Part shown: positions 16,438 to 24,760 of the stretch, piece by piece
Numbering within the stretch: the stretch's first letter is position 1
Layout of the letters: every line of letters starts with the position of its first letter
NCBI GenBank assembly: GCA_945883435.1
Contig: CAMCXK010000027.1
Coordinates: 1 to 39,837, forward strand
Direction of reading: 5' to 3'
Source of the DNA: Chthoniobacter flavus
GTDB lineage: Bacteria > Verrucomicrobiota > Verrucomicrobiia > Chthoniobacterales > Terrimicrobiaceae
DNA length: 39,837 nt
The notes under the pieces: model-generated
Databases searched by the model: none
What the model saw: only the letters and a program-made list of their open reading frames with translations
Told to the model about the DNA's origin: nothing
Position numbers and translations under genes: made by a program

Positions 16438-17855
16438 AAGCTTCCCAAGAATCCCTCCGCTCGAAACGCGCCCGGACGATCGACGCCGAAATGGCTGTTC
16501 CCCCCGACAAAAGCATCTCCCACCGGGCGGTCATGATTGCCGCGCTCTCGAACGGTCGCTGCGAAATCCGCAATTTTCTCGAGGGCGAGGACTGCCGCAG
16601 CACCGCCGCAGCCATGCGGCAAATGGGAGTCGTCATCGACAATCCGGAGCCCGGATTGCTTGTTGTGGACGGGGTCTCCGGGCGATTCACCCCGCCCGCC
16701 ACCGATATCGACTGCGGCAACTCGGGCACCACGATGCGGCTTTTGTCGGGCATCCTGGCGGCGCAACCGTTCGCCTCGCGTCTCACTGGTGACGCCTCGC
16801 TGTCACGCCGCCCCATGCAGCGGGTTATCGATCCGCTCGTGTCCATGGGTGCGCAACTCCATGCCGAGAGCCCGAAATCCTGCCCGCCCCTCCGCATCGA
16901 GGGGTCACGCGATCTCAAAGCCGTGACCTACCGTCTTCCGGTCGCCAGCGCCCAGGTGAAAAGTGCCGTCCTGCTCGCCGGTCTCTTCACCCAAGGCACA
17001 ACCACCGTGATCGAAAACGTCCGTTCCCGCGACCACACGGAGCGCATGTTCGATTTTTTCCTGATCAAAACGCGCCGCGAGGAGATCTGGGAAAACAAAA
17101 ACTCGCCCAAGGACCGCCGCCTCGTCGAAATCCGCACTTCGATCGAGGGACCGCAAACTCCCGAGTCGATGGATTTCACCGTGCCGGGCGATATTTCCAG
17201 CGCGGCCTTCTGGCTGGTCGCCTCGGCCGCCCAACCGGGCTCCCGCCTGCTGGTCAAGGATGTCGGATTGAACCCCACCCGGACGGGTATCATCGATGTC
17301 CTGGTCCGCATGGGGGCCCGCATCCGGGAAGTGATCGAAACCTCGCTTCATGGCGAACCGGTGGGCAACATCGACATCAAAGGCACCCAACTCCGCGCCA
17401 CCACGATTTGTGGTTCCGAAATCCCCAACGTGATCGATGAAATCCCGATTCTCGCGGTCGCTGCCGCCCTCGCCGAAGGCACCACCGTCATTCGCGATGC
17501 AGCCGAATTGAGAGTCAAGGAAACCGACCGCATCGCCGCTGTGGCTTCGAATCTCCGGGCCATGGGAGCCGAGGTGGAGGAATTCCCCGATGGCATGGCG
17601 ATCACCGGCGGCCGTCCGCTGCACGGGGCTGTTCTTCCGTGCCACCACGACCATCGGATCGCGATGGCATTTGCGGTCGCCGGCCTTTTTGCCGATGGAG
17701 AAACGGTCATCGAGGACACGGCTTGTGTGAACACCTCCTACCCCGGCTTTGCCGAAACCCTCCATCTCATGCAGCGCGGGGGGCACGTGAAACGCCGCCA
17801 CCGCCTTCTGGCAGGACTCTCGGGCGGTGTCGCCAAACCGGAGGCCCGGCAGTGA
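16434..17855 (+). CDS. aroA: 3-phosphoshikimate 1-carboxyvinyltransferase (EPSP synthase)
   Basis: A 473-residue shikimate-pathway enzyme joining phosphoenolpyruvate to shikimate 3-phosphate. Conserved blocks: PDKSISHRAVMIAALSNG near residue 24, CGNSGTTMRLLSGILAAQPF near 93, GDASLSRRPMQRVIDPL near 119, QVKSAVLLAGLFTQG near 174, GDISSAAFWLVASAA near 251, DEIPILAVAAALAEG near 336, RVKETDRIAAVASNLR near 359 and DHRIAMAFAVAG near 404. It is about 40 residues longer than typical owing to a charged insertion around residues 208-230 (KTRREEIWENKNSPKDRR) and a basic C-terminal tail. Coupled by ATGA to tyrA and by GTGA to cmk. Confidence 0.96.
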   Translation: MKASQESLRSKRARTIDAEMAVPPDKSISHRAVMIAALSNGRCEIRNFLEGEDCRSTAAAMRQMGVVIDNPEPGLLVVDGVSGRFTPPATDIDCGNSGTTMRLLSGILAAQPFASRLTGDASLSRRPMQRVIDPLVSMGAQLHAESPKSCPPLRIEGSRDLKAVTYRLPVASAQVKSAVLLAGLFTQGTTTVIENVRSRDHTERMFDFFLIKTRREEIWENKNSPKDRRLVEIRTSIEGPQTPESMDFTVPGDISSAAFWLVASAAQPGSRLLVKDVGLNPTRTGIIDVLVRMGARIREVIETSLHGEPVGNIDIKGTQLRATTICGSEIPNVIDEIPILAVAAALAEGTTVIRDAAELRVKETDRIAAVASNLRAMGAEVEEFPDGMAITGGRPLHGAVLPCHHDHRIAMAFAVAGLFADGETVIEDTACVNTSYPGFAETLHLMQRGGHVKRRHRLLAGLSGGVAKPEARQ

Positions 17856-18496
17856 CAGTCATCGCCATCGATGGTCCCGCCGCATCGGGAAAGAGCAGCG
17901 TTTCCCGCCGGATCGCGGCCACCCTCGGGTTTGCCGTTGTGAATTCCGGCGCCCTTTACCGCGCGGTGACGCGGGAAATGATCCTCCGCGGGATCGATGT
18001 CTCCCATCCGAATGACGTGGAACGCGAACTTCCACATCTCGGACTGGTTTGCGAAGCCGAACCCGGAGCGGATTGCAAAGTCCGCACCACGACAAGCATC
18101 GACGGGTCGCACCTTCGCGACGAGGCGGTGAATGCGCTTGTTTCGGGCTACGCCGCCCTTCCCGCTGTGCGAAGGTTCGTCAATGCCGAGCTCCACCGTG
18201 TTGGCGCCACCCGGCCGGTGGTGATGGAGGGCCGGGACATCGGCACGGCGGTTTTTCCCGAAACGCCCTTTAAAATCTACATCGATGCCTCTCCCGAGGT
18301 GCGAAGCGCCCGCCGCGCCCGCGAGGGCCTGAACGACCGGATTTCCGAACGCGACCGCCTCGACTCGAGCCGAACCGCCGATCCCCTGCGTGTGGCTGCC
18401 GGGGCTTTCGTTCTCGACACCTCCGACCTCGACCTCGACCAGGTCTGCGCCCGTGTCATGGACCATCTGGCCTCTCTGGGCCTTCCGTCGCGATGA
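17852..18496 (+). CDS. cmk: Cytidylate kinase
   Basis: A 214-residue (d)CMP kinase. It starts at GTG 17852, overlapping the aroA stop by four bases, and reads (M)TVIAIDGPAASGKSSVSRRI: the P-loop is at residues about 7-14. NSGALYRAVTREMILRGID near 31 and VVMEGRDIGTAVFPETPFKI near 117 are Cmk hallmarks, with KIYIDASPEVRSARRARE in the lid region. Length is normal. A much longer frame reaching into aroA is a shadow. The aroA-cmk-plsC order is a recurring arrangement in several bacterial groups. Confidence 0.95.
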   Translation: MTVIAIDGPAASGKSSVSRRIAATLGFAVVNSGALYRAVTREMILRGIDVSHPNDVERELPHLGLVCEAEPGADCKVRTTTSIDGSHLRDEAVNALVSGYAALPAVRRFVNAELHRVGATRPVVMEGRDIGTAVFPETPFKIYIDASPEVRSARRAREGLNDRISERDRLDSSRTADPLRVAAGAFVLDTSDLDLDQVCARVMDHLASLGLPSR

Positions 18497-19158
18497 CGCT
18501 CGTCTACAACATCTTTTACAACCTTTCGAAGCTCCTTGCGCGGGTCTTCTTCGGCCTCCGGGTCATCCACCCCGAGCACATGCCGGAGAGTGGTCCACTC
18601 ATCATTGCCGTGAACCATTCGAGTTTTGTGAATCCCCCGCTGGCGGGCATCTGCAGCCGTCGGGGAGTTTATTATCTTGCACGGAAGTCCCTTTTGAAAT
18701 GGCCGTTTTTCGGCCCGCTTTTTCCCGCGATGAACGTGATTCCGGTGGACCGCGACGGGAATGACATGACAGCCCTGCGCGAGGTCATCCGCAAAATCCG
18801 GGATGGAAACGCGGTGGTTCTCTTTCCCGAGGGCACGCGCTCGCCCGATGGCCGCCTGCAACCGGCCCGCGCGGGTATCGGTCTTGTGATTGCAAAAACC
18901 GGCGCGCCGGTCCTTCCCATGCGAATTTTCGGGGCCCACGAGGCCTTTCCCAAAAATGCCAAATCCCTCCGCGCCCCGCAAATCACGATTGTTCTTGGCC
19001 GGCCGGTTCATTTTTCCCCGGCGGAAATCGACCAGTCCGACCGTTCGACCTACCAGCGTCTGGGTGACCGCGTGATGTCTGAAATCTCCGCCTTGTCGCT
19101 TTCCGGGCGGGTGTCCGGGATTGATGCGAACGCCCCATTGCGTAGTGTTTCCCGATGA
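18493..19158 (+). CDS. plsC: PlsC-family 1-acyl-sn-glycerol-3-phosphate acyltransferase, motif I variant
   Basis: A 221-residue acyltransferase for phosphatidic acid synthesis. One N-terminal hydrophobic segment (LVYNIFYNLSKLLARVFFGL) would anchor it. Family motifs: NHSSFVNPPLAG near residue 40 (motif I, normally N-H-x4-D), FPAMNVIPVDRDGND near 77, FPEGTRSPDG near 111 and APVLPMRIFGAH near 136. The motif I Asp, partner of the catalytic His, is Asn here. Other motifs are intact, so activity may be altered rather than lost, or the family may tolerate it. The start overlaps cmk by ATGA. Confidence 0.9.
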   Translation: MTLVYNIFYNLSKLLARVFFGLRVIHPEHMPESGPLIIAVNHSSFVNPPLAGICSRRGVYYLARKSLLKWPFFGPLFPAMNVIPVDRDGNDMTALREVIRKIRDGNAVVLFPEGTRSPDGRLQPARAGIGLVIAKTGAPVLPMRIFGAHEAFPKNAKSLRAPQITIVLGRPVHFSPAEIDQSDRSTYQRLGDRVMSEISALSLSGRVSGIDANAPLRSVSR

Positions 19159-19679
19159 TTCGCCCGCACGACTTCCAATATGCCATGGAAAACACCCGCG
19201 TGGTTGTTGCGCCGAGTCAGGCGATCGAGACCTTTGGAACGACGCGGTTTCATTTTTCCCTTGTGAGCGAGTTGCTCGACGAGGTCGATCAGGTGCGGGT
19301 GCGTTCGGGAACCATCGAGGCCGAGCGCCCGCGCATTCTCTCTCCCGCGCATTTCAGCAAATTGCTTCTCGACGGTTTTGGCGACCGGGCGCGCGATTTT
19401 GCCGACTGGCTGGAGGCGAATCCCGACTCCGCCCGCATCCTGCGCTACGGTTTCCAGTTCCGGAAAACCGATCTTTCCGAGCGTGTTTTGCACGAACCGA
19501 TGGAGGATGCCCTTGCGCGCCTGGAAGAGGAAATCCGCACCGGGGATGATCCGTTTGCCACCCTTATCGCGGGCGTGGACGATGTTTGGGAGGTGTGCCT
19601 GCTTAAATTCTCCATGGAAATGATCCAAAAATCCGCCGGGGAAAATGTGGCCGAATGGAAACGCCGCGGCTTGGCCTGA
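19155..19679 (+). CDS. Conserved-looking protein of unknown function
   Basis: A 174-residue soluble, acidic protein coupled to plsC by ATGA (19155-19158). No signal peptide, no membrane helix. It reads MIRPHDFQYAMENTRVVVAP, then ETFGTTRFHFSLVSELLDEV, a stretch with DWLEANPDSARILRYGFQFRK near residue 83, and ends with predicted helices (LARLEEEIRTGDDPFATLIA, DDVWEVCLLKFSMEMIQKSA). I do not recognise the family. The coupling and strict codon use say it is real. Context (cmk, plsC, accA) suggests a house-keeping or envelope/lipid role, but this is only association. Confidence 0.75.
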   Translation: MIRPHDFQYAMENTRVVVAPSQAIETFGTTRFHFSLVSELLDEVDQVRVRSGTIEAERPRILSPAHFSKLLLDGFGDRARDFADWLEANPDSARILRYGFQFRKTDLSERVLHEPMEDALARLEEEIRTGDDPFATLIAGVDDVWEVCLLKFSMEMIQKSAGENVAEWKRRGLA

Positions 19680-19726
19680 ATTCAGTGTTCCCATTCCATG
19701 TTCTGAAAAGCTAGGTTGTGCGAATC

Positions 19727-20593
19727 ATGTTTTGGAAGGCACTCACGATTGTTTTTATTGTGGCCGGTATCCTCGGAGGCACGATTTACGTCCTTCACGA
19801 ACTCTACTACAAAGAGAAGAAATTGGACGTGGTGGAGCAAACAGCTCCGCCCGAGCCCACCCCCGAACCGACGCCCGACCCCGCCCTTGTTGCCTGGGAG
19901 GCTCTCAAGCCGCTGGCGGCCAAAAACACCCCGGAAGTCCGCGATGCCCTGACGACCTACCTCGCGGAGCATCCCGCCTCGCCCAAAGCGGCGGAGGTTG
20001 AAACGGCCCTTGGCCGCATCAACACCGCCCTCTTTCGCGACCCGGTTTCGAATCCCTCGCTGACCGTCTACACGGTTAAAAAAGGCGACTCGCTGGCCCG
20101 CATTGCCTCGCTTCACAAAAGCAATGCGGAGCTCATCCACTGGGCGAATCAATTGTCCTCGATCAATCTCCAGATCGGCCAGTCGCTCATCGTTCCCGGG
20201 TTCGACGCCTCCCTGGTTGTCGATCCCGCCCGCTCGACCGTCACACTTCTCAATGGCGGTGTGTTTTTCAAATCCTACCCGGCCGTCTCGATGCAGCTCA
20301 CGGGGCCCGCCGCCAAAGGAGGCTTGGAAGCGAAGGTCGCCGACCGCCTCGCCCGCAAGGGGGAAACCCGTGTGGCCTTTGGCACGAAGGATTACGCCGA
20401 CGCCGAGCGCTCGATCCTCATAGGGCCCGGCAATGTCGTGCTCCGCCCGCCCACGCCTCCTCCCGCCGAGGGAGCGGACCCCGCCGCCACCCCTCCCGCG
20501 ACGACCGGCATCGTCCTTGCCGCGCCCGACTTCCAGGAGGTCTATGTCCTGGTGAAATCCGGCTCGCCCGTCACCTTCAAACCACAGCCATGA
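19727..20593 (+). CDS. Membrane-anchored LysM protein with an L,D-transpeptidase-like but Cys-less C domain
   Basis: A 288-residue envelope protein from ATG 19727 (MFWKALTIVFIVAGILGG); a GTG nine bases earlier is also possible. Layout: one N-terminal transmembrane helix, a PPEPTPEPTPDP linker near residues 40-52, a helical segment, a LysM domain (VYTVKKGDSLARIASLHKSN ... IGQSLIVPG, about residues 112-157) that binds peptidoglycan, then a C domain reading SLVVDPARSTVTLLNGGVFF, like the first strands of YkuD-type L,D-transpeptidases. The catalytic H-G...S-x-G-C motif is absent and there is no Cys in the protein. So it binds the wall but should not cross-link it. accA overlaps by ATGA at 20590. 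Confidence 0.78.
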   Translation: MFWKALTIVFIVAGILGGTIYVLHELYYKEKKLDVVEQTAPPEPTPEPTPDPALVAWEALKPLAAKNTPEVRDALTTYLAEHPASPKAAEVETALGRINTALFRDPVSNPSLTVYTVKKGDSLARIASLHKSNAELIHWANQLSSINLQIGQSLIVPGFDASLVVDPARSTVTLLNGGVFFKSYPAVSMQLTGPAAKGGLEAKVADRLARKGETRVAFGTKDYADAERSILIGPGNVVLRPPTPPPAEGADPAATPPATTGIVLAAPDFQEVYVLVKSGSPVTFKPQP

Positions 20594-21546
20594 GCAAACA
20601 CATCCTGGATTTTGAAAAACCCCTCGCCGAACTCGAGGCCCGCATCTCCGATTTGAAAAAACAGGCCGACGAGCGCCAGGTCGACCTCTCGGGTGAGATC
20701 GCTTCGATGCAGCAAAAGCTCGAGAGCATGCGCCAAGGCACCTATGGCAACCTCACTCCCTGGCAGCGTGTGCAAATCTCCCGCCATATCGCCCGCCCGT
20801 TCTTTCTCGACTACGTCCGCCTGGCGTTCACGGATTTTGTTGAACTCAAGGGCGACCGGCTTTTCGCCGACGATGCGTCGATGCCGGGCGGCCTGGCCAC
20901 CCTCGATGGCATCCGCTGTGTGGTGATCGGCCAGCAGAAAGGCCGGGATATGAAGGAAAATCTCCTCCGCAACTTCGGCAGTCCCCATCCTGAGGGCTAC
21001 CGCAAGGCCCTCCGCCTCATGCGTCTCGCCGAAAAATTCCACTTCCCTGTGGTCGCCCTCATCGACACCCCCGGCGCCTACCCGGGTATCGGTGCCGAGG
21101 AGCGCCACATCGCGGAGGCGATCGCTGTCAACATCCGGGATATGATGACCCTCCGCACACCGACCATTTCGATCGTGATCGGCGAGGGCGGATCGGGCGG
21201 CGCGCTCGGGATCGGAACCGCGGACCGCGTTCTCATGCTGGAAAATGCCTACTACTCGGTCATCAGCCCCGAAGGTTGCGCCGCGATCCTCTGGAAACAC
21301 CGCAAACATGCCCCTGAAGCCGCCCAGGCCCTGAAACTCTGCGCGCCCGACCTCATGGAGCTCGGCTTGGTTGACGGGGTCGTGCCCGAGCCCCCGGGCG
21401 GTGCCCACAACGATCCCGGGCTCGCCGCCGCCAACCTGAAATCCGCCGTCTCCTCCGAAATCCGCCGTCTTGCGGCCACCCCGATCGACACGCTGCTCCG
21501 CGAGCGCTACGCGAAGTTCCGCAAGATGGGGGTTTTCCAAGGCTGA
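20590..21546 (+). CDS. accA: Acetyl-CoA carboxylase carboxyltransferase subunit alpha
   Basis: A 318-residue subunit that, with AccD, transfers the carboxyl group from biotin to acetyl-CoA in the first step of fatty acid synthesis. It begins MSKHILDFEKPLAELEARIS with the N-terminal coiled coil, then PWQRVQISRHIARPFFLDYV near 57, FVELKGDRLFADDASMPGGL near 82, GQQKGRDMKENLLRNFGSPH near 117, LIDTPGAYPGIGAEERHIAE near 157 and IGEGGSGGALGIGTADRVLM near 197, the oxyanion-hole glycines. Length is normal. No accD in the window. The stop abuts the LptF/G start (TGAATG). Confidence 0.97.
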   Translation: MSKHILDFEKPLAELEARISDLKKQADERQVDLSGEIASMQQKLESMRQGTYGNLTPWQRVQISRHIARPFFLDYVRLAFTDFVELKGDRLFADDASMPGGLATLDGIRCVVIGQQKGRDMKENLLRNFGSPHPEGYRKALRLMRLAEKFHFPVVALIDTPGAYPGIGAEERHIAEAIAVNIRDMMTLRTPTISIVIGEGGSGGALGIGTADRVLMLENAYYSVISPEGCAAILWKHRKHAPEAAQALKLCAPDLMELGLVDGVVPEPPGGAHNDPGLAAANLKSAVSSEIRRLAATPIDTLLRERYAKFRKMGVFQG

Positions 21547-22674
21547 ATGCCCCGCCGCAACGGGATGAAGATCATCGACCGCCACGTCGCCACCGGCATC
21601 CTGGTGACTGCCTCGCTGGGGGTGTTGATTTTGAGCCTCGTTCTGGTTCTGGGAAATATATTCAAGGAACTCTTGAATGTCCTGGTGAACAACCCGGATG
21701 TGCCGATTCTGACGGTGCTGGGCTTCATGGCGCTCGTGCTGCCCTTCTCGCTCACGTTCACGATTCCATGGGGATTTCTGACCGCGATTCTGCTGGTGTT
21801 TGGCCGCATGTCGGCGGACAGCGAGTTGATCGCCTTGCGGGCGAACGGCGTGAGTGTGCCGCGGGTGGGTGTGCCGGTGTTTGTGATCGCCGGGTTGCTC
21901 ACGCTGCTGTGTTTCTGGATCAATATCGAGGTCGCGCCGCGGGCCGAGCAGGCGATGACGCGGGCGGTGGTGGACATCGCCACCAGCAATCCCACCGCGT
22001 TGTTCCGGGCGGACGAGGTGGTGGACGCCTTCCCCGACCGGCGGGTTTATGTCGGGGGGAAATCCGGCGACAGCCTGCGTGACATTCTTGTGTTTGAAAT
22101 GAATGACGACCAGCGCGTGTCGAAAATGATCTTCGCCAGGGAGGGACGTCTCACGCCGGATCTGGAGAATTCGCGACTGCTCTTCCGGTTGTTCGATGCC
22201 CGCTTCGAGCAACGCGACAGCCGCAACCCCTCCGATTTCTCGAAAATCCAGCAAGGCATCGTGATGAAAGAGGGGGTTTTCCCGTTGGCTCTCGACAAGT
22301 TTTTTAAGGAATTCCAATCCAACCGCCGCCTGAGCTCCTACACACTGGAGGAACTCCTCCAGAAACTTTCGGGGGCGGATGGCAAAAAACGCCTGGAGAT
22401 GCTGGTGGAGCTGAACAAACGGTTTTCCACCTCGCTTTCCTGCATCGCCTTCGCCCTGATTGCGATTCCGCTTGGCGTGACCACCCATCGCAAGGAAACC
22501 TCGGTCGGATTCGCACTCAGCCTCGTCGTGGCCTTCAGCTACTTTTTCTTCATTCTCATGGCCGACACGTTCCGTGGAAACGCCGCCGCGCATCCCCATC
22601 TGCTGATCTGGGTGCCGAATGTGGCGTTTTTCGCCCTCGGACTCTGGCTGTTTTTACGTCTCGCCCGTCGATGA
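21547..22674 (+). CDS. LptF/LptG-family lipopolysaccharide export permease
   Basis: A 375-residue inner-membrane permease of the LPS transport (Lpt) ABC complex. It begins MPRRNGMKIIDRHVATGILV; hydrophobic helices lie at about residues 15-40, 55-85 and 100-120 before a large periplasmic domain (residues about 125-290), then three helices at the C terminus (FSTSLSCIAFALIAIPLGVT, GFALSLVVAFSYFFFILMAD, VAFFALGLWLFLRLARR). The FAR..R...D.RR..Y style segment and SADSELIALRANGVSV near 95 are typical. Whether it is LptF or LptG cannot be told. Only one such gene is here; the partner and LptB must be elsewhere. Implies an LPS-bearing outer membrane. Confidence 0.92.
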   Translation: MPRRNGMKIIDRHVATGILVTASLGVLILSLVLVLGNIFKELLNVLVNNPDVPILTVLGFMALVLPFSLTFTIPWGFLTAILLVFGRMSADSELIALRANGVSVPRVGVPVFVIAGLLTLLCFWINIEVAPRAEQAMTRAVVDIATSNPTALFRADEVVDAFPDRRVYVGGKSGDSLRDILVFEMNDDQRVSKMIFAREGRLTPDLENSRLLFRLFDARFEQRDSRNPSDFSKIQQGIVMKEGVFPLALDKFFKEFQSNRRLSSYTLEELLQKLSGADGKKRLEMLVELNKRFSTSLSCIAFALIAIPLGVTTHRKETSVGFALSLVVAFSYFFFILMADTFRGNAAAHPHLLIWVPNVAFFALGLWLFLRLARR

Positions 22675-23486
22675 GGACCCGTCGCCTGCCACTCCGCCTG
22701 GCCTTTCTGGCTGTCTCGCTCGCCTTGTTCCTGTGGGGTGGCTTTTTGGCGTGGAGGCAGTCGGAACGGGCCGATGCCACCGCGGTTTGGATGTCCTCGG
22801 CGGAAATCATCGAAGCCCCGGGCGGTCCGTTGCTGTGCATTGCCGACGGCGAGGGGCCCGCTGTTCTTGTCTTTCATGATGCACCGGGAGGCGCCGATAC
22901 CGCCTGGCAGGCCGCCCGCTTTCTGACAGGGCAGGGATTCCGCGTTTTGGCCTTCTCGCGGCCCGGCTATCCCGGGTCGCCCCTGCGCGATTCGCCCCAG
23001 GCTCTCGTGCGCGATGTGGCAGCCATTCTTGATGCCGAAGACATTTCCCAAGCGGCGGTGCTGGCGATCGGCGAGGGGGCCTGGGACGCCCGGGATTTTG
23101 CCGCCGCCCACCCGCAAAAAGTCTCCAGCCTCGTTTTTGCCGGCACCCCTGCCGCCGAGCAAGCCACCCCGGCCCGGCACCTTCGCAAGCGCCGTCCGGT
23201 GGGCGAGTCGAGCCTGCGCCAGCTTGGTTGGCAACGGGATGCCGCGCGCGTCCGCAAGCCGTCCGGGCCATTGCCGGACGCGCTGGCCGTGCTTTGCCTG
23301 GCAGGCTCGGAGGACACCCTGGCGAACCCTGCCACGATGAGCCGCGATCTCGCCCTGCCCGCTTCGACCCGCCAAGCCGTCGTTCCCGGAGCCGGACATT
23401 TTTTATTCGAGGACGCCGGCTCGGACAATGCCCGCGCAGCCGTGATCCAATTCCTCCTCGCCAATCCCCCCCGCCGCGATGGATAG
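22671..23486 (+). CDS. Alpha/beta-hydrolase-fold protein lacking the catalytic serine
   Basis: A 271-residue protein with an N-terminal signal anchor (LAFLAVSLALFLWGGFLAW). The fold is visible: AVLVFHDAPGGADTAW (oxyanion loop), VLAFSRPGYPGSPLRDS, the helix-turn AAVLAIGEGAWDARDFAAAH, CLAGSEDTLANPATM (acid loop) and VPGAGHFLFED with the His. The nucleophile elbow, normally G-x-S-x-G, reads G-E-G-A-W, so no Ser is at the nucleophile position. Acid and His loops remain. Probably a non-hydrolytic or substrate-binding relative, periplasmic and membrane-tethered. Coupled to the Lpt permease by ATGA; the next gene overlaps its end by eight bases. Confidence 0.75.
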   Translation: MRTRRLPLRLAFLAVSLALFLWGGFLAWRQSERADATAVWMSSAEIIEAPGGPLLCIADGEGPAVLVFHDAPGGADTAWQAARFLTGQGFRVLAFSRPGYPGSPLRDSPQALVRDVAAILDAEDISQAAVLAIGEGAWDARDFAAAHPQKVSSLVFAGTPAAEQATPARHLRKRRPVGESSLRQLGWQRDAARVRKPSGPLPDALAVLCLAGSEDTLANPATMSRDLALPASTRQAVVPGAGHFLFEDAGSDNARAAVIQFLLANPPRRDG

Positions 23487-24750
23487 GCAGCATCTCACCA
23501 CCTTGCCGGGAGGCGTTCGTGTCGCCACGTTGGAAATGCCCCATGCCCTCACGGTTTCGATGGGGATCTGGGCCCCGGTGGGAGGCCGCCACGAGCCGGC
23601 CCGCTTGAACGGCATCTCGCATTTCATCGAACACATGCTTTTCAAAGGCACCGCCAAGCGCTCGGCGCGCCGGATCAACGAGGATATCGAAGGCGTCGGC
23701 GGGGATATCAACGCCTACACCGCCGAGGAGCGCACTTGCTACTATGCCACGGCCGCCGCCGAGTTTTTTCCGCGTGTTTGCGATGTGCTCTGCGACATTT
23801 ATAAAAACCCGCGATTCGCGCCGCGCGACATCGACCGCGAGCGAAGCGTGATCGCTGAGGAAATCCAGATGTATGAGGACGAACCGTCCTCCTTTGCCCA
23901 GGATCTGCTTCAGGCCATCCACTGGTCCGGACACCCGCTCGGGAGGCCGATCACCGGCACGATCGACTCGATTCAAGGCATGGATGCCGCCGCCTTTCGC
24001 GCCTACCGCGCCTCGCATTACCACGCCACCAACACGGTGGTCACCGCCGCCGGTCGCCTCACCCACGGGCAGGTGGTGGATCAAGTCGGCCGTCTTCTCG
24101 AGGGCCTGCCGTCCGCAAAGCCTCCCCGCGCAAACCCCTGTCCACCACCCCATGAGGCTCCCCGCTTGGCGGTGCGTGACCGCGATTTTCAACAAACCCA
24201 GTTGGCGATCGCCCTGCCGGCCTACAGCCACCGCGACCCCCGGCGCTTTGCCCTTCACCTCCTGCACGTCATTCTGGGGGCGAACGCCAGCTCGCGGCTT
24301 TTCCAGGAAATGAGGGAGAAACGCGGCCTCTGCTATTCGGTCAGCTCCCATTGGACCAGCCTCGATGATGGGGGAGCGCTGGAAATCTTCGCCGGCCTGG
24401 ACCGCAAAAACCTTGAGCGCTCGCTCGGCATCATCTTGTCCCAATGCGGGGCCTTGGCCGCCAACCCGCCCGCAGCCGCGGAACTCCGCCGTGCAAAGGA
24501 CTATTCGATTGGAGCCAGCCGCATGTCGATGGAGCGTCCCTCGAATCAAAGCCAGCGCCTCGGTAACAGCCTCTTCGCCCGACACCAACTGGTCGACCCC
24601 GAGGAGGTCAACAACGCCATCCGCGCGGTCACTCCCGATGAAATCCGGGACGTCGCCCGCGACCTGCTGCGCCCGGACCGTCTTTCCGTGGTCGTGGTCG
24701 GTCCGAAGCCGGACGAAAAAATGCTTCGACGCCTTCTGGGCCTCCCGTAG
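23479..24750 (+). CDS. M16-family zinc metallopeptidase
   Basis: A 423-residue pitrilysin/processing-peptidase-like protein, cytoplasmic by sequence (no signal peptide). The inverted zinc motif HFIEH is at residues 48-52, and the third ligand Glu lies 76 residues on in ERSVIAEEIQMYEDEPS. GVGGDINAYTAEERTCYYAT near 72 is the conserved substrate strand, and the second, inactive half has ANASSRLFQEMREKRGLCYS near 270, the R/Y pair typical of M16B. Length matches bacterial M16B single-chain enzymes. The start overlaps the upstream gene by eight bases. Confidence 0.93.
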   Translation: MDRQHLTTLPGGVRVATLEMPHALTVSMGIWAPVGGRHEPARLNGISHFIEHMLFKGTAKRSARRINEDIEGVGGDINAYTAEERTCYYATAAAEFFPRVCDVLCDIYKNPRFAPRDIDRERSVIAEEIQMYEDEPSSFAQDLLQAIHWSGHPLGRPITGTIDSIQGMDAAAFRAYRASHYHATNTVVTAAGRLTHGQVVDQVGRLLEGLPSAKPPRANPCPPPHEAPRLAVRDRDFQQTQLAIALPAYSHRDPRRFALHLLHVILGANASSRLFQEMREKRGLCYSVSSHWTSLDDGGALEIFAGLDRKNLERSLGIILSQCGALAANPPAAAELRRAKDYSIGASRMSMERPSNQSQRLGNSLFARHQLVDPEEVNNAIRAVTPDEIRDVARDLLRPDRLSVVVVGPKPDEKMLRRLLGLP

Positions 24751-24760
24751 CGTTCCGCGC

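Noticed and set aside
20542-22599. A 685-codon minus-strand frame opposite accA and the Lpt permease
   Set aside because: Low-complexity, His/Gln/Glu-rich translation with no motif; both plus-strand genes are well supported.
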